Notes under the pieces: generated by a model
What the model was told of the DNA's origin: nothing
Database searches by the model: none
The model's input: only the letters and a program-made list of their open reading frames with translations
In this document: one piece after another, positions 16,749 to 24,330 of the stretch
How positions within the stretch are numbered: position 1 is the first letter of the stretch
Layout of the letters: the number at the start of each line of letters is the position of its first letter
Position numbers and translations under genes: made by a program
Origin: Helicobacteraceae bacterium
GTDB lineage: Bacteria > Campylobacterota > Campylobacteria > Campylobacterales > Sulfurimonadaceae
Direction of reading: 5' to 3'
Assembly (NCBI GenBank): GCA_027068615.1
Contig: JAMOQV010000144.1
Span: forward strand, 1-28,851
DNA length: 28,851 nt

Positions 16749-17377
16749 GAATATCCCTAGAAGACTTTTTACAAACTATAGACGAATCATTTAAAGATAA
16801 AACACAAAAAGATACATATATGGTTTACTTTATGCTTTTTAGTGTTATATTTTCTATATCTTATTTTTTTCTTTGGGATATAGCTAAAAAAGATTTTTTA
16901 CAAACTCAACAAAAGATTTTAGATATAAAGTCTCAACTTCATTCTGATAAGTTTTATCTACAACTAAACCCTAAAACAAAACTAATCCAACTAGATAAAG
17001 AGATAAAATCAGCCAATGCACAGATGCAGATACATAAACAAAACAACATATATATAAAAGAGAAGATTCAAACAATATCTTCACTTATATATGATGAAGT
17101 CGCTTGGGGTAATTACTTATACTCTATCTCTCAAAAAGCTAAAGAGTATAATGTAAAGATACTAAACCTTACAAACAGATACAACATAAATAAAAATTCA
17201 TTTGGGCATATACTAGATATAGATATAAGAAGTAAATCCAACTACAAAGATACCCTAAAGTTTATAAACTCACTAGAGCAAAGTGACTTAGTAGTAGATA
17301 TACACGACTTAAATATAACAGCAAAAGATGCACTTTATACAGACTTAAATATCTCAGTATGGGGGATAGCATATTGA
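16745..17377 (+). CDS. PilO/GspM-like inner-membrane protein
   Basis: Small bitopic membrane protein of 210 residues with PilO/MshJ/GspM topology. It has a short cytoplasmic N-terminus, one membrane helix (about 25-47), a periplasmic coiled coil (about 50-110) and a C-terminal ferredoxin-like half with LYSISQKAKEYNVKILNL and TLKFINSLEQSDLVVDIHDL. In related machines PilO pairs with PilN and holds PilP beneath the secretin. Position after the PilM-PilN fusion and before the PilP-like gene gives the order M/N, O, P, Q found in type IV pilus operons. Sequence similarity in this family is low, so order is the main evidence. Confidence 0.7.
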   Translation: MRISLEDFLQTIDESFKDKTQKDTYMVYFMLFSVIFSISYFFLWDIAKKDFLQTQQKILDIKSQLHSDKFYLQLNPKTKLIQLDKEIKSANAQMQIHKQNNIYIKEKIQTISSLIYDEVAWGNYLYSISQKAKEYNVKILNLTNRYNINKNSFGHILDIDIRSKSNYKDTLKFINSLEQSDLVVDIHDLNITAKDALYTDLNISVWGIAY

Positions 17378-17814
17378 TAAAGATACTAAATTTAACTATT
17401 TTATTTTCACTACTTAGCATAAGTATCGCTGATGAACTACAATGGGTAGATAAACAGATAGAAGTGATAAAACCTAAAAGAAAAGGGATATCAAGCAAGG
17501 ACATAGATAAACTTAAAGACCCTTTTGTATTTTTAAGTAAAAGACCAACATACTACAAAAGCTATAAATCAAAAAAGTATAAAACTAAAAGATACACTAA
17601 AACAACAAAAACAAACTCCACTACAAAACTACACCTAGAAGCGATAATGAACAAATCAGCTTTAATAAATCAAAAATGGTATAAAGTTGGACAAAAAGTG
17701 CAAAACTTTAAGATAAAAGAGATTAGTCCGACTAAAGTTATATTACTAAAAGCTTCAAGAGTTATGATACTCTCAACTGATACAAAAAATACAACTTTAA
17801 AATTTAACAAATAG
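17374..17814 (+). CDS. ctsR: PilP/GspC-like periplasmic protein (CtsR)
   Basis: Exported protein of about 146 residues that should link the inner-membrane complex to the secretin. I prefer a TTG start at 17374: it overlaps the previous TGA (TTGA), has GGGGGA 7 bases upstream, and yields a clean signal peptide (start-IKILNLTILFSLLSISIA). An ATG at 17359 would add five residues. The mature protein has the PilP-like LKDPF motif, then a very basic Tyr/Lys-rich linker (17551-17628), then a small beta domain (LEAIMNKSALINQKWYKVGQ and IKEISPTKVILL) typical of PilP and the GspC HR domain. In C. jejuni, CtsR directly precedes the secretin CtsD and is needed for natural transformation. Confidence 0.75.
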   Translation: MIKILNLTILFSLLSISIADELQWVDKQIEVIKPKRKGISSKDIDKLKDPFVFLSKRPTYYKSYKSKKYKTKRYTKTTKTNSTTKLHLEAIMNKSALINQKWYKVGQKVQNFKIKEISPTKVILLKASRVMILSTDTKNTTLKFNK

Positions 17815-17826
17815 ATAGGAAATAAA

Positions 17827-19314
17827 ATGAAACTTCTAAAAAAACAGTTTTTTATATCTTGCCTCATAGTATCACTATCAACTACAACTATGTTGGCTGA
17901 TTGTAAATATGAGCTTTTTAATATAAGCTCAACTAAAAATACAAAAATCATAGACTTTATAGACCAACTAAGTGATGAGTGTGAGTACAGCATCATCATA
18001 ACAGATGATATAGCAAAAAAGATATTACAACAAAAACTAAACAAAACACATATCAAAAACCTAACCATAGATGAAGTTTTTAAAATCATACTTGATGAAA
18101 ATAATTTATCATATACATTTGATGGCAATATCTTAAAAATCTCTTATCTAAAAACAAAAGTTTTCTCCATCGACTATATCTTATCTCAAAGAAAAGGTGT
18201 TGGAAATACAAATGTAACACTAAGCTCTTCAACAAGTCAGCAACAAGACTCAGGAGTTAAGTCAAAGATAGGAACAACGATAGAATCAAGTGATGAAGTT
18301 GTATTTTGGAAAGAGTTGGATGTTGAGTTTAAAAGCATCCTTAATAGACCAGAAGATATATATGAAGCCCCTACCCCCATCATAAATAAAAATGCTGGAC
18401 TTATAACAGTAACAGCTTCATCAAAACAGATAAAAAGATTTGAGCATTATCTAAAAAAATTACAAAAAAAAGTTCAACTTCAAGTTTTATTAGATGTTCA
18501 ACTTATAGCTGTAACTATGGATGAGTCACATTCAAAAGGGATAGATTGGCAACAACTATATACTCTACAAAACCTTTCATATAGTGCAGAAGCACTTTAT
18601 AATAAAAATGTAACAGATTGGACTTCAAACCCTATAAATATAGAAAGTACAGCTATACCATCAGTATCTGGAAATGCAAGACTTGTAAGTGTAAAGACGC
18701 AAGGTTCATTAAATGAGGTTATAAAGTTTTTAGAGACTCAAGGTGATTTAACCTCTATATCTAATCCTAAAGTTTTAACACTTAACAATCAACCAGCACT
18801 TATAACTGCTGGTACTGAGTATTTTTATAAACTAACAACCACAGAAACATTAGCAGGAGGAACAGGTGCTGGAACTCAAAGCTCATCAGATACTATAAAC
18901 TCTGTTTTTGCAGGTGTACTTTTATCGATAACACCAGAGATAGCAGATGACAGGACAATAACACTAAAGATAAACCCATCACTTTCAGAAACAAGACAAG
19001 ATATGACAACTGCCACTTCATCAGGTCGAGATATGCCACCTGATTTGGACAGAAGACAATTATCTTCTGTTGTAACACTAAAAGATGGTAACAGAATAAT
19101 ACTTGGTGGACTTATAAATAAAAAAGATACTATAGATTCAAACTCACTACCTATACTTGGAGATATCCCTATACTTGGTAATCTTTTTAGCTATGAAAAA
19201 AAATCAAAACATATACAAGAGTTGGTTCTTATCATAGAACCACATATCATAGACAAGGATGTAAAATCTTTTTCACTATCTAAGTTAGGATATAAAGGGA
19301 TAAAAAACAAATAA
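17827..19314 (+). CDS. ctsD: Secretin of the transformation system (CtsD; PilQ/MshL/GspD family)
   Basis: Outer-membrane secretin of 495 residues through which DNA or a pseudopilus would pass. The signal peptide ends near TMLA (about residue 24). Residues about 25-120 hold a small secretin N-domain, including FKIILDENNLSYTFDGN. A second N-domain follows a Ser/Thr/Gln linker (residues about 128-145). The secretin core includes ISNPKVLTLNNQPALITAG, VFAGVLLSITPEI and LPILGDIPILGNLFS, ending with ELVLIIEPHIID. The pattern is closest to MshL. AGGA precedes the ATG. The stop overlaps the ctsP start (TAATG). Confidence 0.92.
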   Translation: MKLLKKQFFISCLIVSLSTTTMLADCKYELFNISSTKNTKIIDFIDQLSDECEYSIIITDDIAKKILQQKLNKTHIKNLTIDEVFKIILDENNLSYTFDGNILKISYLKTKVFSIDYILSQRKGVGNTNVTLSSSTSQQQDSGVKSKIGTTIESSDEVVFWKELDVEFKSILNRPEDIYEAPTPIINKNAGLITVTASSKQIKRFEHYLKKLQKKVQLQVLLDVQLIAVTMDESHSKGIDWQQLYTLQNLSYSAEALYNKNVTDWTSNPINIESTAIPSVSGNARLVSVKTQGSLNEVIKFLETQGDLTSISNPKVLTLNNQPALITAGTEYFYKLTTTETLAGGTGAGTQSSSDTINSVFAGVLLSITPEIADDRTITLKINPSLSETRQDMTTATSSGRDMPPDLDRRQLSSVVTLKDGNRIILGGLINKKDTIDSNSLPILGDIPILGNLFSYEKKSKHIQELVLIIEPHIIDKDVKSFSLSKLGYKGIKNK

Positions 19315-20117
19315 TGTATAAACAAATATTTGAGGATTCTAAAGAGATTTTTTTAGATACTCTAAGACCTAGTGACTATGTTCAACTAGATAGAGTTTAT
19401 ACCATATATAACTCTTTAAAAGCATCTTTGGATAAACCTCTTAAGATGATTTTACTATATGGAAAACCAGGGACTGGAAAGAGTATGCTTCTTTCAAAAC
19501 TCTACTCTGAATTAAAAGACACAAAAGATATTTTTTTATATCAGATACCTATGTTAGATGAAGATGAATTTTTTAAGGTATTGGCTAGAGATATATTTCA
19601 TACAAAAGATGAGAGTTTAAACTATACTAAGTTTATAGATATTGTTCAATCTTCTATACTAAATACTACCCCTATCATACTACTAGATGAAGCTCAACTA
19701 TACTCAGATGCACAGATGGAGAGGATAAGACTACTCTCAGATACAAGAAAAGTAAAATTTGTTATAACTCTACATAAAACAAATAAAGAGGACTTGCTTG
19801 CAAAAGAACATTTTCAAACTAGGATTTGGGAAAATATAGTGCTAGAAAATGCAACAAAAAATGAACTAAAAATATATATACAAAAAAAACTACTAAAAGC
19901 AAACTGTTTTGATAGTGTAAATATGATAACAGATAAAAATATATCTCTAATATACAAACTTACAAATGGTAACTATAGAGATACAAACAAACTTATGCAT
20001 ACTGTTTTTGAAATATATCTACAATATATAAAAACTAATAAAAAGATAAAAACTACATATATACCATCAAAAATTATAGAGATGTCAGCTATACATACAG
20101 GACTCATAGATGCTTAA
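19314..20117 (+). CDS. ctsP: AAA ATPase CtsP (ExeA/MshM-like)
   Basis: Nucleotide-binding protein of 267 residues, cytoplasmic or membrane-associated. Walker A is GKPGTGKS (50-57) and Walker B with the ExeA-type extension is IILLDEAQ (121-128). Sensor-like residues lie in KFVITLHKTN, and a helical lid at about 175-235 includes LTNGNYRDTNKLMHTVFE. MshM/ExeA-type ATPases help assemble secretin machines. In C. jejuni, CtsP works with the membrane protein CtsX, and a CtsX-like gene follows directly here, overlapping by 8 bases. Confidence 0.85.
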   Translation: MYKQIFEDSKEIFLDTLRPSDYVQLDRVYTIYNSLKASLDKPLKMILLYGKPGTGKSMLLSKLYSELKDTKDIFLYQIPMLDEDEFFKVLARDIFHTKDESLNYTKFIDIVQSSILNTTPIILLDEAQLYSDAQMERIRLLSDTRKVKFVITLHKTNKEDLLAKEHFQTRIWENIVLENATKNELKIYIQKKLLKANCFDSVNMITDKNISLIYKLTNGNYRDTNKLMHTVFEIYLQYIKTNKKIKTTYIPSKIIEMSAIHTGLIDA

Positions 20118-20760
20118 TGTAGATGAGTTGGAAAAAAGATATCTAAGATATAAGCTAAAATCTTTTTTACCATATAGCATATTCTTTATCATAGTATTTT
20201 TGAGTGCATTTATTGTACTTGAGACAATATATATAAAAACAGATAAAACAGAAAAGATAAAAACACCTAAAAAACAAGAAAAGATAAAAGAGATACCAAA
20301 ACAATTAGATAAAAAACAAAATGATAAAATTATCATTGAGCCATCGTATGAGTTTATAAAAAATATAGCATCTAGTACAAATAAACCAAAAAAAATAGTA
20401 AAAAAAACAAAAAACAAAGAGGTCAAACAAAAGAAAAAACTAATCATAAAAAAACAAGATGATAAAGATAGTATAAAAATCATATTAAAAAGATTTAAAA
20501 ATACTAAGAGTCCAACTCTTAGCCTATTTTTGGCAAAAAAGTATTATGATTTAAAAGATTATAAAAATGCTTATAAATATGCTTTTATAACAAATGACTT
20601 AGATAACAAGATAGAAGAGAGTTGGATAATCTTTATAAAATCTATGATAAAACTAGATAAAAAACAAAAAGCTATAAAAACACTAAAACTATATATACAA
20701 CATTCAGACTCTCAAAAAGCAAAAAAATTACTCAACGATATATATACTGGAAAATTCTAA
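20110..20760 (+). CDS. ctsX: CtsX-like bitopic protein with Lys-rich linker and TPR-like end
   Basis: Membrane protein of 216 residues. A short cytoplasmic N-terminus (1-20) and one membrane helix (about 22-40) are followed by a long Lys/Pro-rich low-complexity stretch (about 44-120, e.g. KTPKKQEKIKEIPKQ and KPKKIVKKTKNKEVKQKKK). The C-terminal part has TPR-like helical hairpins (LAKKYYDLKDYKNAYKYAF and KLDKKQKAIKTLKLYI). Assignment to CtsX is by position between the CtsP ATPase and the CtsE motor and by the single N-terminal helix; MshN of MSHA pili has similar architecture. The linker may cross peptidoglycan or contact DNA (inference). Confidence 0.6.
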   Translation: MLNVDELEKRYLRYKLKSFLPYSIFFIIVFLSAFIVLETIYIKTDKTEKIKTPKKQEKIKEIPKQLDKKQNDKIIIEPSYEFIKNIASSTNKPKKIVKKTKNKEVKQKKKLIIKKQDDKDSIKIILKRFKNTKSPTLSLFLAKKYYDLKDYKNAYKYAFITNDLDNKIEESWIIFIKSMIKLDKKQKAIKTLKLYIQHSDSQKAKKLLNDIYTGKF

Positions 20761-21302
20761 TGAAAATACTAATACTCTTTATCATAACAACTATACTATA
20801 TGCAAATAGTGAAAAAAGGATGTATAATCTATATCAACATAAAAAGTTTTCAAAAGCTTGTGATACTGGATTTTACAATATTTCAAAATACTCTAAAAAT
20901 GAAAACTTTGTATCTTTATATGCTTTTTCTTGTCTAAAAGCAGATCAAATAGACAGATTAGCATTAGCCATAACAAAACTCAAAAAAACAAAAGAATCAA
21001 GAAAAAATGCTGTTTATTTTTCTATCATCTTGATGCAAAAAAAACTGCTATACTATGCTTTATTAGATGGTTATAATCTCAGCAAATTTAATTTTCCATC
21101 AACAAAACATATAATTTCTAAAGTTTTTGATTTTTATGCACAATTAAATATAGATAAAGTACAAAAATACTACATTTTTCAAGATAAAAATGATAAACTT
21201 TTAAAATATAAACTTTATCTTTTAGATACTAAAGATTTAAAAAAGATGATAATAGAAGAGATTTATAACAATAAACTCATAAAAAAACATAGTTACTGGT
21301 AA
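20760..21302 (+). CDS. Unrecognised exported helical protein inside the DNA-uptake operon
   Basis: I do not recognise this 180-residue protein. It has a plausible signal peptide (MKILILFIITTILYA, cut near residue 15), then a mature part of short helical units resembling degenerate Sel1/TPR repeats (MYNLYQHKKFSKACDTGFY, FVSLYAFSCLKADQIDRLA). Two Cys, at about residues 38 and 59, could form a disulfide in the periplasm. It starts in a TAATG overlap with the ctsX stop and ends 17 bases before ctsE, so it is co-transcribed and probably works in the same machine. It occupies a slot between ctsX and ctsE that I do not recall in C. jejuni. Confidence 0.7.
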   Translation: MKILILFIITTILYANSEKRMYNLYQHKKFSKACDTGFYNISKYSKNENFVSLYAFSCLKADQIDRLALAITKLKKTKESRKNAVYFSIILMQKKLLYYALLDGYNLSKFNFPSTKHIISKVFDFYAQLNIDKVQKYYIFQDKNDKLLKYKLYLLDTKDLKKMIIEEIYNNKLIKKHSYW

Positions 21303-21319
21303 AGAGAGAATCTTAAAAT

Positions 21320-23056
21320 ATGGATAGAATAACAAACGACTTAATACAAAACGGTTCTATCATGAAAACACAAGTTGAGAGACTTCTTTCAAAAGGTGTA
21401 AAAGAGGAGTTTATCCTTAGAGATATAACTCTATCTGGTTTTATGACTATGGACAGACTTATAAGATTTATTGTTCAAAAAATCCGTGATGGTGTTTATG
21501 AACTCTCTATAATAGATAACTATGATTATATATCTGAAAAGGATGTACTAAAAGAGTTAGCAAGAGAGTTAGAACTTAGTTTTATAGATTTGGATTCTAT
21601 AGATATGGACTATAAACTTATAAGTAAAACATCACTACCTCAACTACAAAAATGCAAAGCTATCCCAATATCTGAAGATGATATGAGCATCTTAGTAGCA
21701 CTAAATGACCCACTAAATATAGAAGCAAGAGAGAGTATAGAGAGGCTATATCCTAGAAAACTAGTAAAAATAGCAGTAGCTACATATAAACAAATCAACT
21801 CATACCTTTTAAAAGTAGCACTAAAAGACAGTGTAAAAGATTTGGTAAAAAAGATACGAGATGAGTTAAACTCTATAAGTAGTATAGAAGAGCAACAAGA
21901 AGCATCATCTATACTACTTCTTATTGATGTTATACTAAAGTCCTGTATAAAAGGTCGTGCTAGTGATATTCACATAGAACCAACTGAAAAAAACTGTACA
22001 GTTAGAGGTCGTGTTGATGGTAAACTAACAGAGATGTTTATATTTGAAAAAGATATATACCCACCTTTAGCATCTCGATTAAAACTACTCTCAAACTTAG
22101 ATATAGCAGAGAAAAGAAAACCTCAAGATGGTCGTTTTTCAACTTTAGTTGGCAAAAATGAGTTTGATTTTCGTATATCTACTTTACCAACTATATATGG
22201 TGAATCTATAGTTATGAGGATACTAGATAAAGAAAAAGCACTAGTAAAGCTAGAAGATGCTGGTATGGATAGTATAAGTTATAAAAAGTTTATAAAAGGG
22301 TTACAAGCACCTCATGGCATCATCCTTGTAACTGGTCCAACAGGAAGTGGTAAAACAACTACTCTTTATGGTGCATTAAATGAGCTTAGAAATAGTGAAG
22401 ATAAAGTTATAACAGTTGAAGACCCTGTAGAGTATAGAATGAATCTAATACAACAAGTTCAGGTAAATACAAAAGTTGGATTGACATTTTCAACAGCTCT
22501 TCGCTCCATACTAAGACAAGACCCAGATAAGATTATGATAGGTGAAATTAGAGATAAAGAAACACTAGAGATAGCTATAAAAGCAGCTTTAACTGGGCAT
22601 CTTGTTATCTCAACACTCCATACAAACGACTCTATAAGTGCTATAGCTCGTATGGTAGATATGGGGATTGAACACTATCTTATAAGTGGTGCTTTAGTAT
22701 CTATACAAGCTCAAAGGCTTGTTAGAAAGATATGTAAACATTGTAAAGTACAAGAGAGTATCTCATCTGCAACCATTCAAGAGATAAAACACCTTATACC
22801 TGAAAATGCAAAATTTTATATAGGTAGAGGATGCAAAGAGTGTAACGACACGGGTTATATGGGTAGAGAGATGATTTGTGAAGTTTTAACCATAACCGAA
22901 GAGTTATCATCACTTATAGCAAAAGGTGCTTCTAAAGAGATGCTAAAAGAACAAGCTATAAAAGATGGTTTTATAGATATATATCAAAATGGCTTACAAA
23001 AAGCTCTATCTGGCATAACTACACTTAAAGAGATACTTAGAGTAGCAAAATCATGA
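21320..23056 (+). CDS. ctsE: Type II secretion/type IV pilus motor ATPase CtsE (GspE/PilB family)
   Basis: Cytoplasmic hexameric assembly ATPase of 578 residues. The N-terminal domain (about 65-165) is the T2SSE_N type (ELELSFIDLDSIDMDYKLI, KAIPISEDD, VALNDPLN). The catalytic domain has RASDIHIEP, Walker A GPTGSGKTTTL (339-349), Asp box VEDPVEY (366-372), Walker B KIMIGEIRD (404-412) and His box TGHLVISTLHTND. A zinc-binding tetracysteine is present: Cys472 and Cys475 (ICKHC), Cys505 and Cys508 (GCKEC). It would drive pseudopilus assembly for DNA uptake. A ribosome site (AGAGAGAA) precedes the ATG. The stop overlaps ctsF (ATGA, 23053). Confidence 0.94.
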   Translation: MDRITNDLIQNGSIMKTQVERLLSKGVKEEFILRDITLSGFMTMDRLIRFIVQKIRDGVYELSIIDNYDYISEKDVLKELARELELSFIDLDSIDMDYKLISKTSLPQLQKCKAIPISEDDMSILVALNDPLNIEARESIERLYPRKLVKIAVATYKQINSYLLKVALKDSVKDLVKKIRDELNSISSIEEQQEASSILLLIDVILKSCIKGRASDIHIEPTEKNCTVRGRVDGKLTEMFIFEKDIYPPLASRLKLLSNLDIAEKRKPQDGRFSTLVGKNEFDFRISTLPTIYGESIVMRILDKEKALVKLEDAGMDSISYKKFIKGLQAPHGIILVTGPTGSGKTTTLYGALNELRNSEDKVITVEDPVEYRMNLIQQVQVNTKVGLTFSTALRSILRQDPDKIMIGEIRDKETLEIAIKAALTGHLVISTLHTNDSISAIARMVDMGIEHYLISGALVSIQAQRLVRKICKHCKVQESISSATIQEIKHLIPENAKFYIGRGCKECNDTGYMGREMICEVLTITEELSSLIAKGASKEMLKEQAIKDGFIDIYQNGLQKALSGITTLKEILRVAKS

Positions 23057-24297
23057 ACTACTACATAGCAACCATATTAACAAAAGGTAAGAAAAAACAA
23101 CTACCAATATATGCAAAAACAAAAAAAGAAGCAACATCTTATGCTAAAAAAAAATCAACTGGAATCTTGATAAAAGTAGTAGAGAGTGAAGAACCATTTG
23201 AAAATAAATTTAACCGTATAAAAAAAGATATATTACAAAACATACAAAAGAAAAAAATAAATCCAGATGCACTTATAGGGGCGATAAGACAACTAGCTGT
23301 TATGACAAATGCAAGTATATCTATACACGATTCCATATACGATATAGCAACATCAACAAACGATACGGCATTAAAAACAGTCTTTACAAAAGTAGCTGAT
23401 GATATCAACTCAGGTAGTTCACTATACGACTCTATGAAAAACTATAGGTTTGAGCTTGGAAATCTAACTCTAGCTATGATACAACTAGGTGAAAAAACTG
23501 GTAACTTAGATGATGCACTCTACTCACTAGCAAATATGTTAGAAGAGATTCGTGCAAATATAATCAAGTTTAAAAAAGCGATGGCATACCCTAGAAATGT
23601 TATGATAGCTATGGCTGTCGCTTTTACTATACTTATATCTTATGTTGTACCTCAATTTAAAGCTATATTTGAAGAATTAAATGCTCAACTACCTCTTCCA
23701 ACTCAGATACTTTTAACTTTAGAGTATCTATTTAACAACTATGGATTATATCTTTTAGCAACATTATTTTCAATATTTAGTATTTTAAAATACCTTATAA
23801 ATAACAATAAAGATATTAAATACCGTTGGCATCAACTTCTACTAAAAACATATCTTATAAAAGATATCATTAAATTTTCTACACTAAATAGATTTACACT
23901 TGTTTTCTCTGAACTAGTACATGCTGGTATCCCTATAGCTGAAGCCCTAGACACTTCGATAGGTATGATAGATAATCTTGTTCTAAAAAACAAACTTTTT
24001 TCAGTTAGAATGGTTGTTGAAAAAGGTGGAACTCTAAAACAGGGTTTAGAAGATACTCAACTATTTGAAAATATGATTATACAGATGATAAAAGCTGGTG
24101 AAGATAGTGGAACACTAGACAATATGATAAATAAAGTAGCACAATACTATAAAATGAGATTTGATGCCATCATAGATGGACTATCTGAAGCAGTAGAACC
24201 AATAATGCTTTTTATAATGGCTAGCATGGTTCTGCTTCTAGCTCTTGGTATATTTTTACCTATGTGGGATATGGGTAATGCTGTTCATGGTAGATGA
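23053..24297 (+). CDS. ctsF: Inner-membrane platform protein CtsF (GspF/PilC family)
   Basis: Polytopic platform protein of 414 residues that couples the CtsE motor to the growing pseudopilus. Two related T2SSF domains are seen. The first (about 75-200) has LAVMTNASISIHDSI and MIQLGEKTGNLDDALYSLA, the second (about 280-400) has FSELVHAGIPIAEALDTS and MIKAGEDSGTLDNMINKVA. Membrane helices lie near 183-203, 225-250 and 382-404. The N-terminal 60 residues (YYIATILTKGKKKQLPIYA) match the usual F-domain cap. It is the last gene of the plus-strand block; (pseudo)pilin, prepilin peptidase, ComEA and ComEC genes are not in the window and must be elsewhere. Confidence 0.93.
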   Translation: MNYYIATILTKGKKKQLPIYAKTKKEATSYAKKKSTGILIKVVESEEPFENKFNRIKKDILQNIQKKKINPDALIGAIRQLAVMTNASISIHDSIYDIATSTNDTALKTVFTKVADDINSGSSLYDSMKNYRFELGNLTLAMIQLGEKTGNLDDALYSLANMLEEIRANIIKFKKAMAYPRNVMIAMAVAFTILISYVVPQFKAIFEELNAQLPLPTQILLTLEYLFNNYGLYLLATLFSIFSILKYLINNNKDIKYRWHQLLLKTYLIKDIIKFSTLNRFTLVFSELVHAGIPIAEALDTSIGMIDNLVLKNKLFSVRMVVEKGGTLKQGLEDTQLFENMIIQMIKAGEDSGTLDNMINKVAQYYKMRFDAIIDGLSEAVEPIMLFIMASMVLLLALGIFLPMWDMGNAVHGR

Positions 24298-24330
24298 AAT
24301 TTTACTTTACCAATCGTCTTTTCTTAATAA

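Noticed and set aside
17670..18128. Open frame of 152 codons on the minus strand over ctsR/ctsD
   Set aside because: It is antisense to two well-supported genes, low in complexity (Phe, Ser, Ile rich) and without recognisable motifs; a product of AT bias.
20085..20483. Open frame of 132 codons on the minus strand over ctsX
   Set aside because: It is the mirror of the Lys-rich linker (read as Phe/Leu/Ser). It looks like a membrane protein only because AAA/AAG reverse to TTT/CTT.
21320..21500. Cyclic di-GMP-binding MshEN motif at the N-terminus of the CtsE ATPase
   Set aside because: The RLGxxL..G..-type signature of MshEN is not present; the domain resembles the ordinary T2SSE N-terminal domain.
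15219..24297. MSHA-type pilus operon as the identity of the secretin locus
   Set aside because: The secretin and ATPase do resemble MshL and MshM, but no MshA-type pilin genes are present, and the gene order matches Campylobacter ctsR-D-P-X-E-F better. Kept as an alternative in the PilM-PilN finding.
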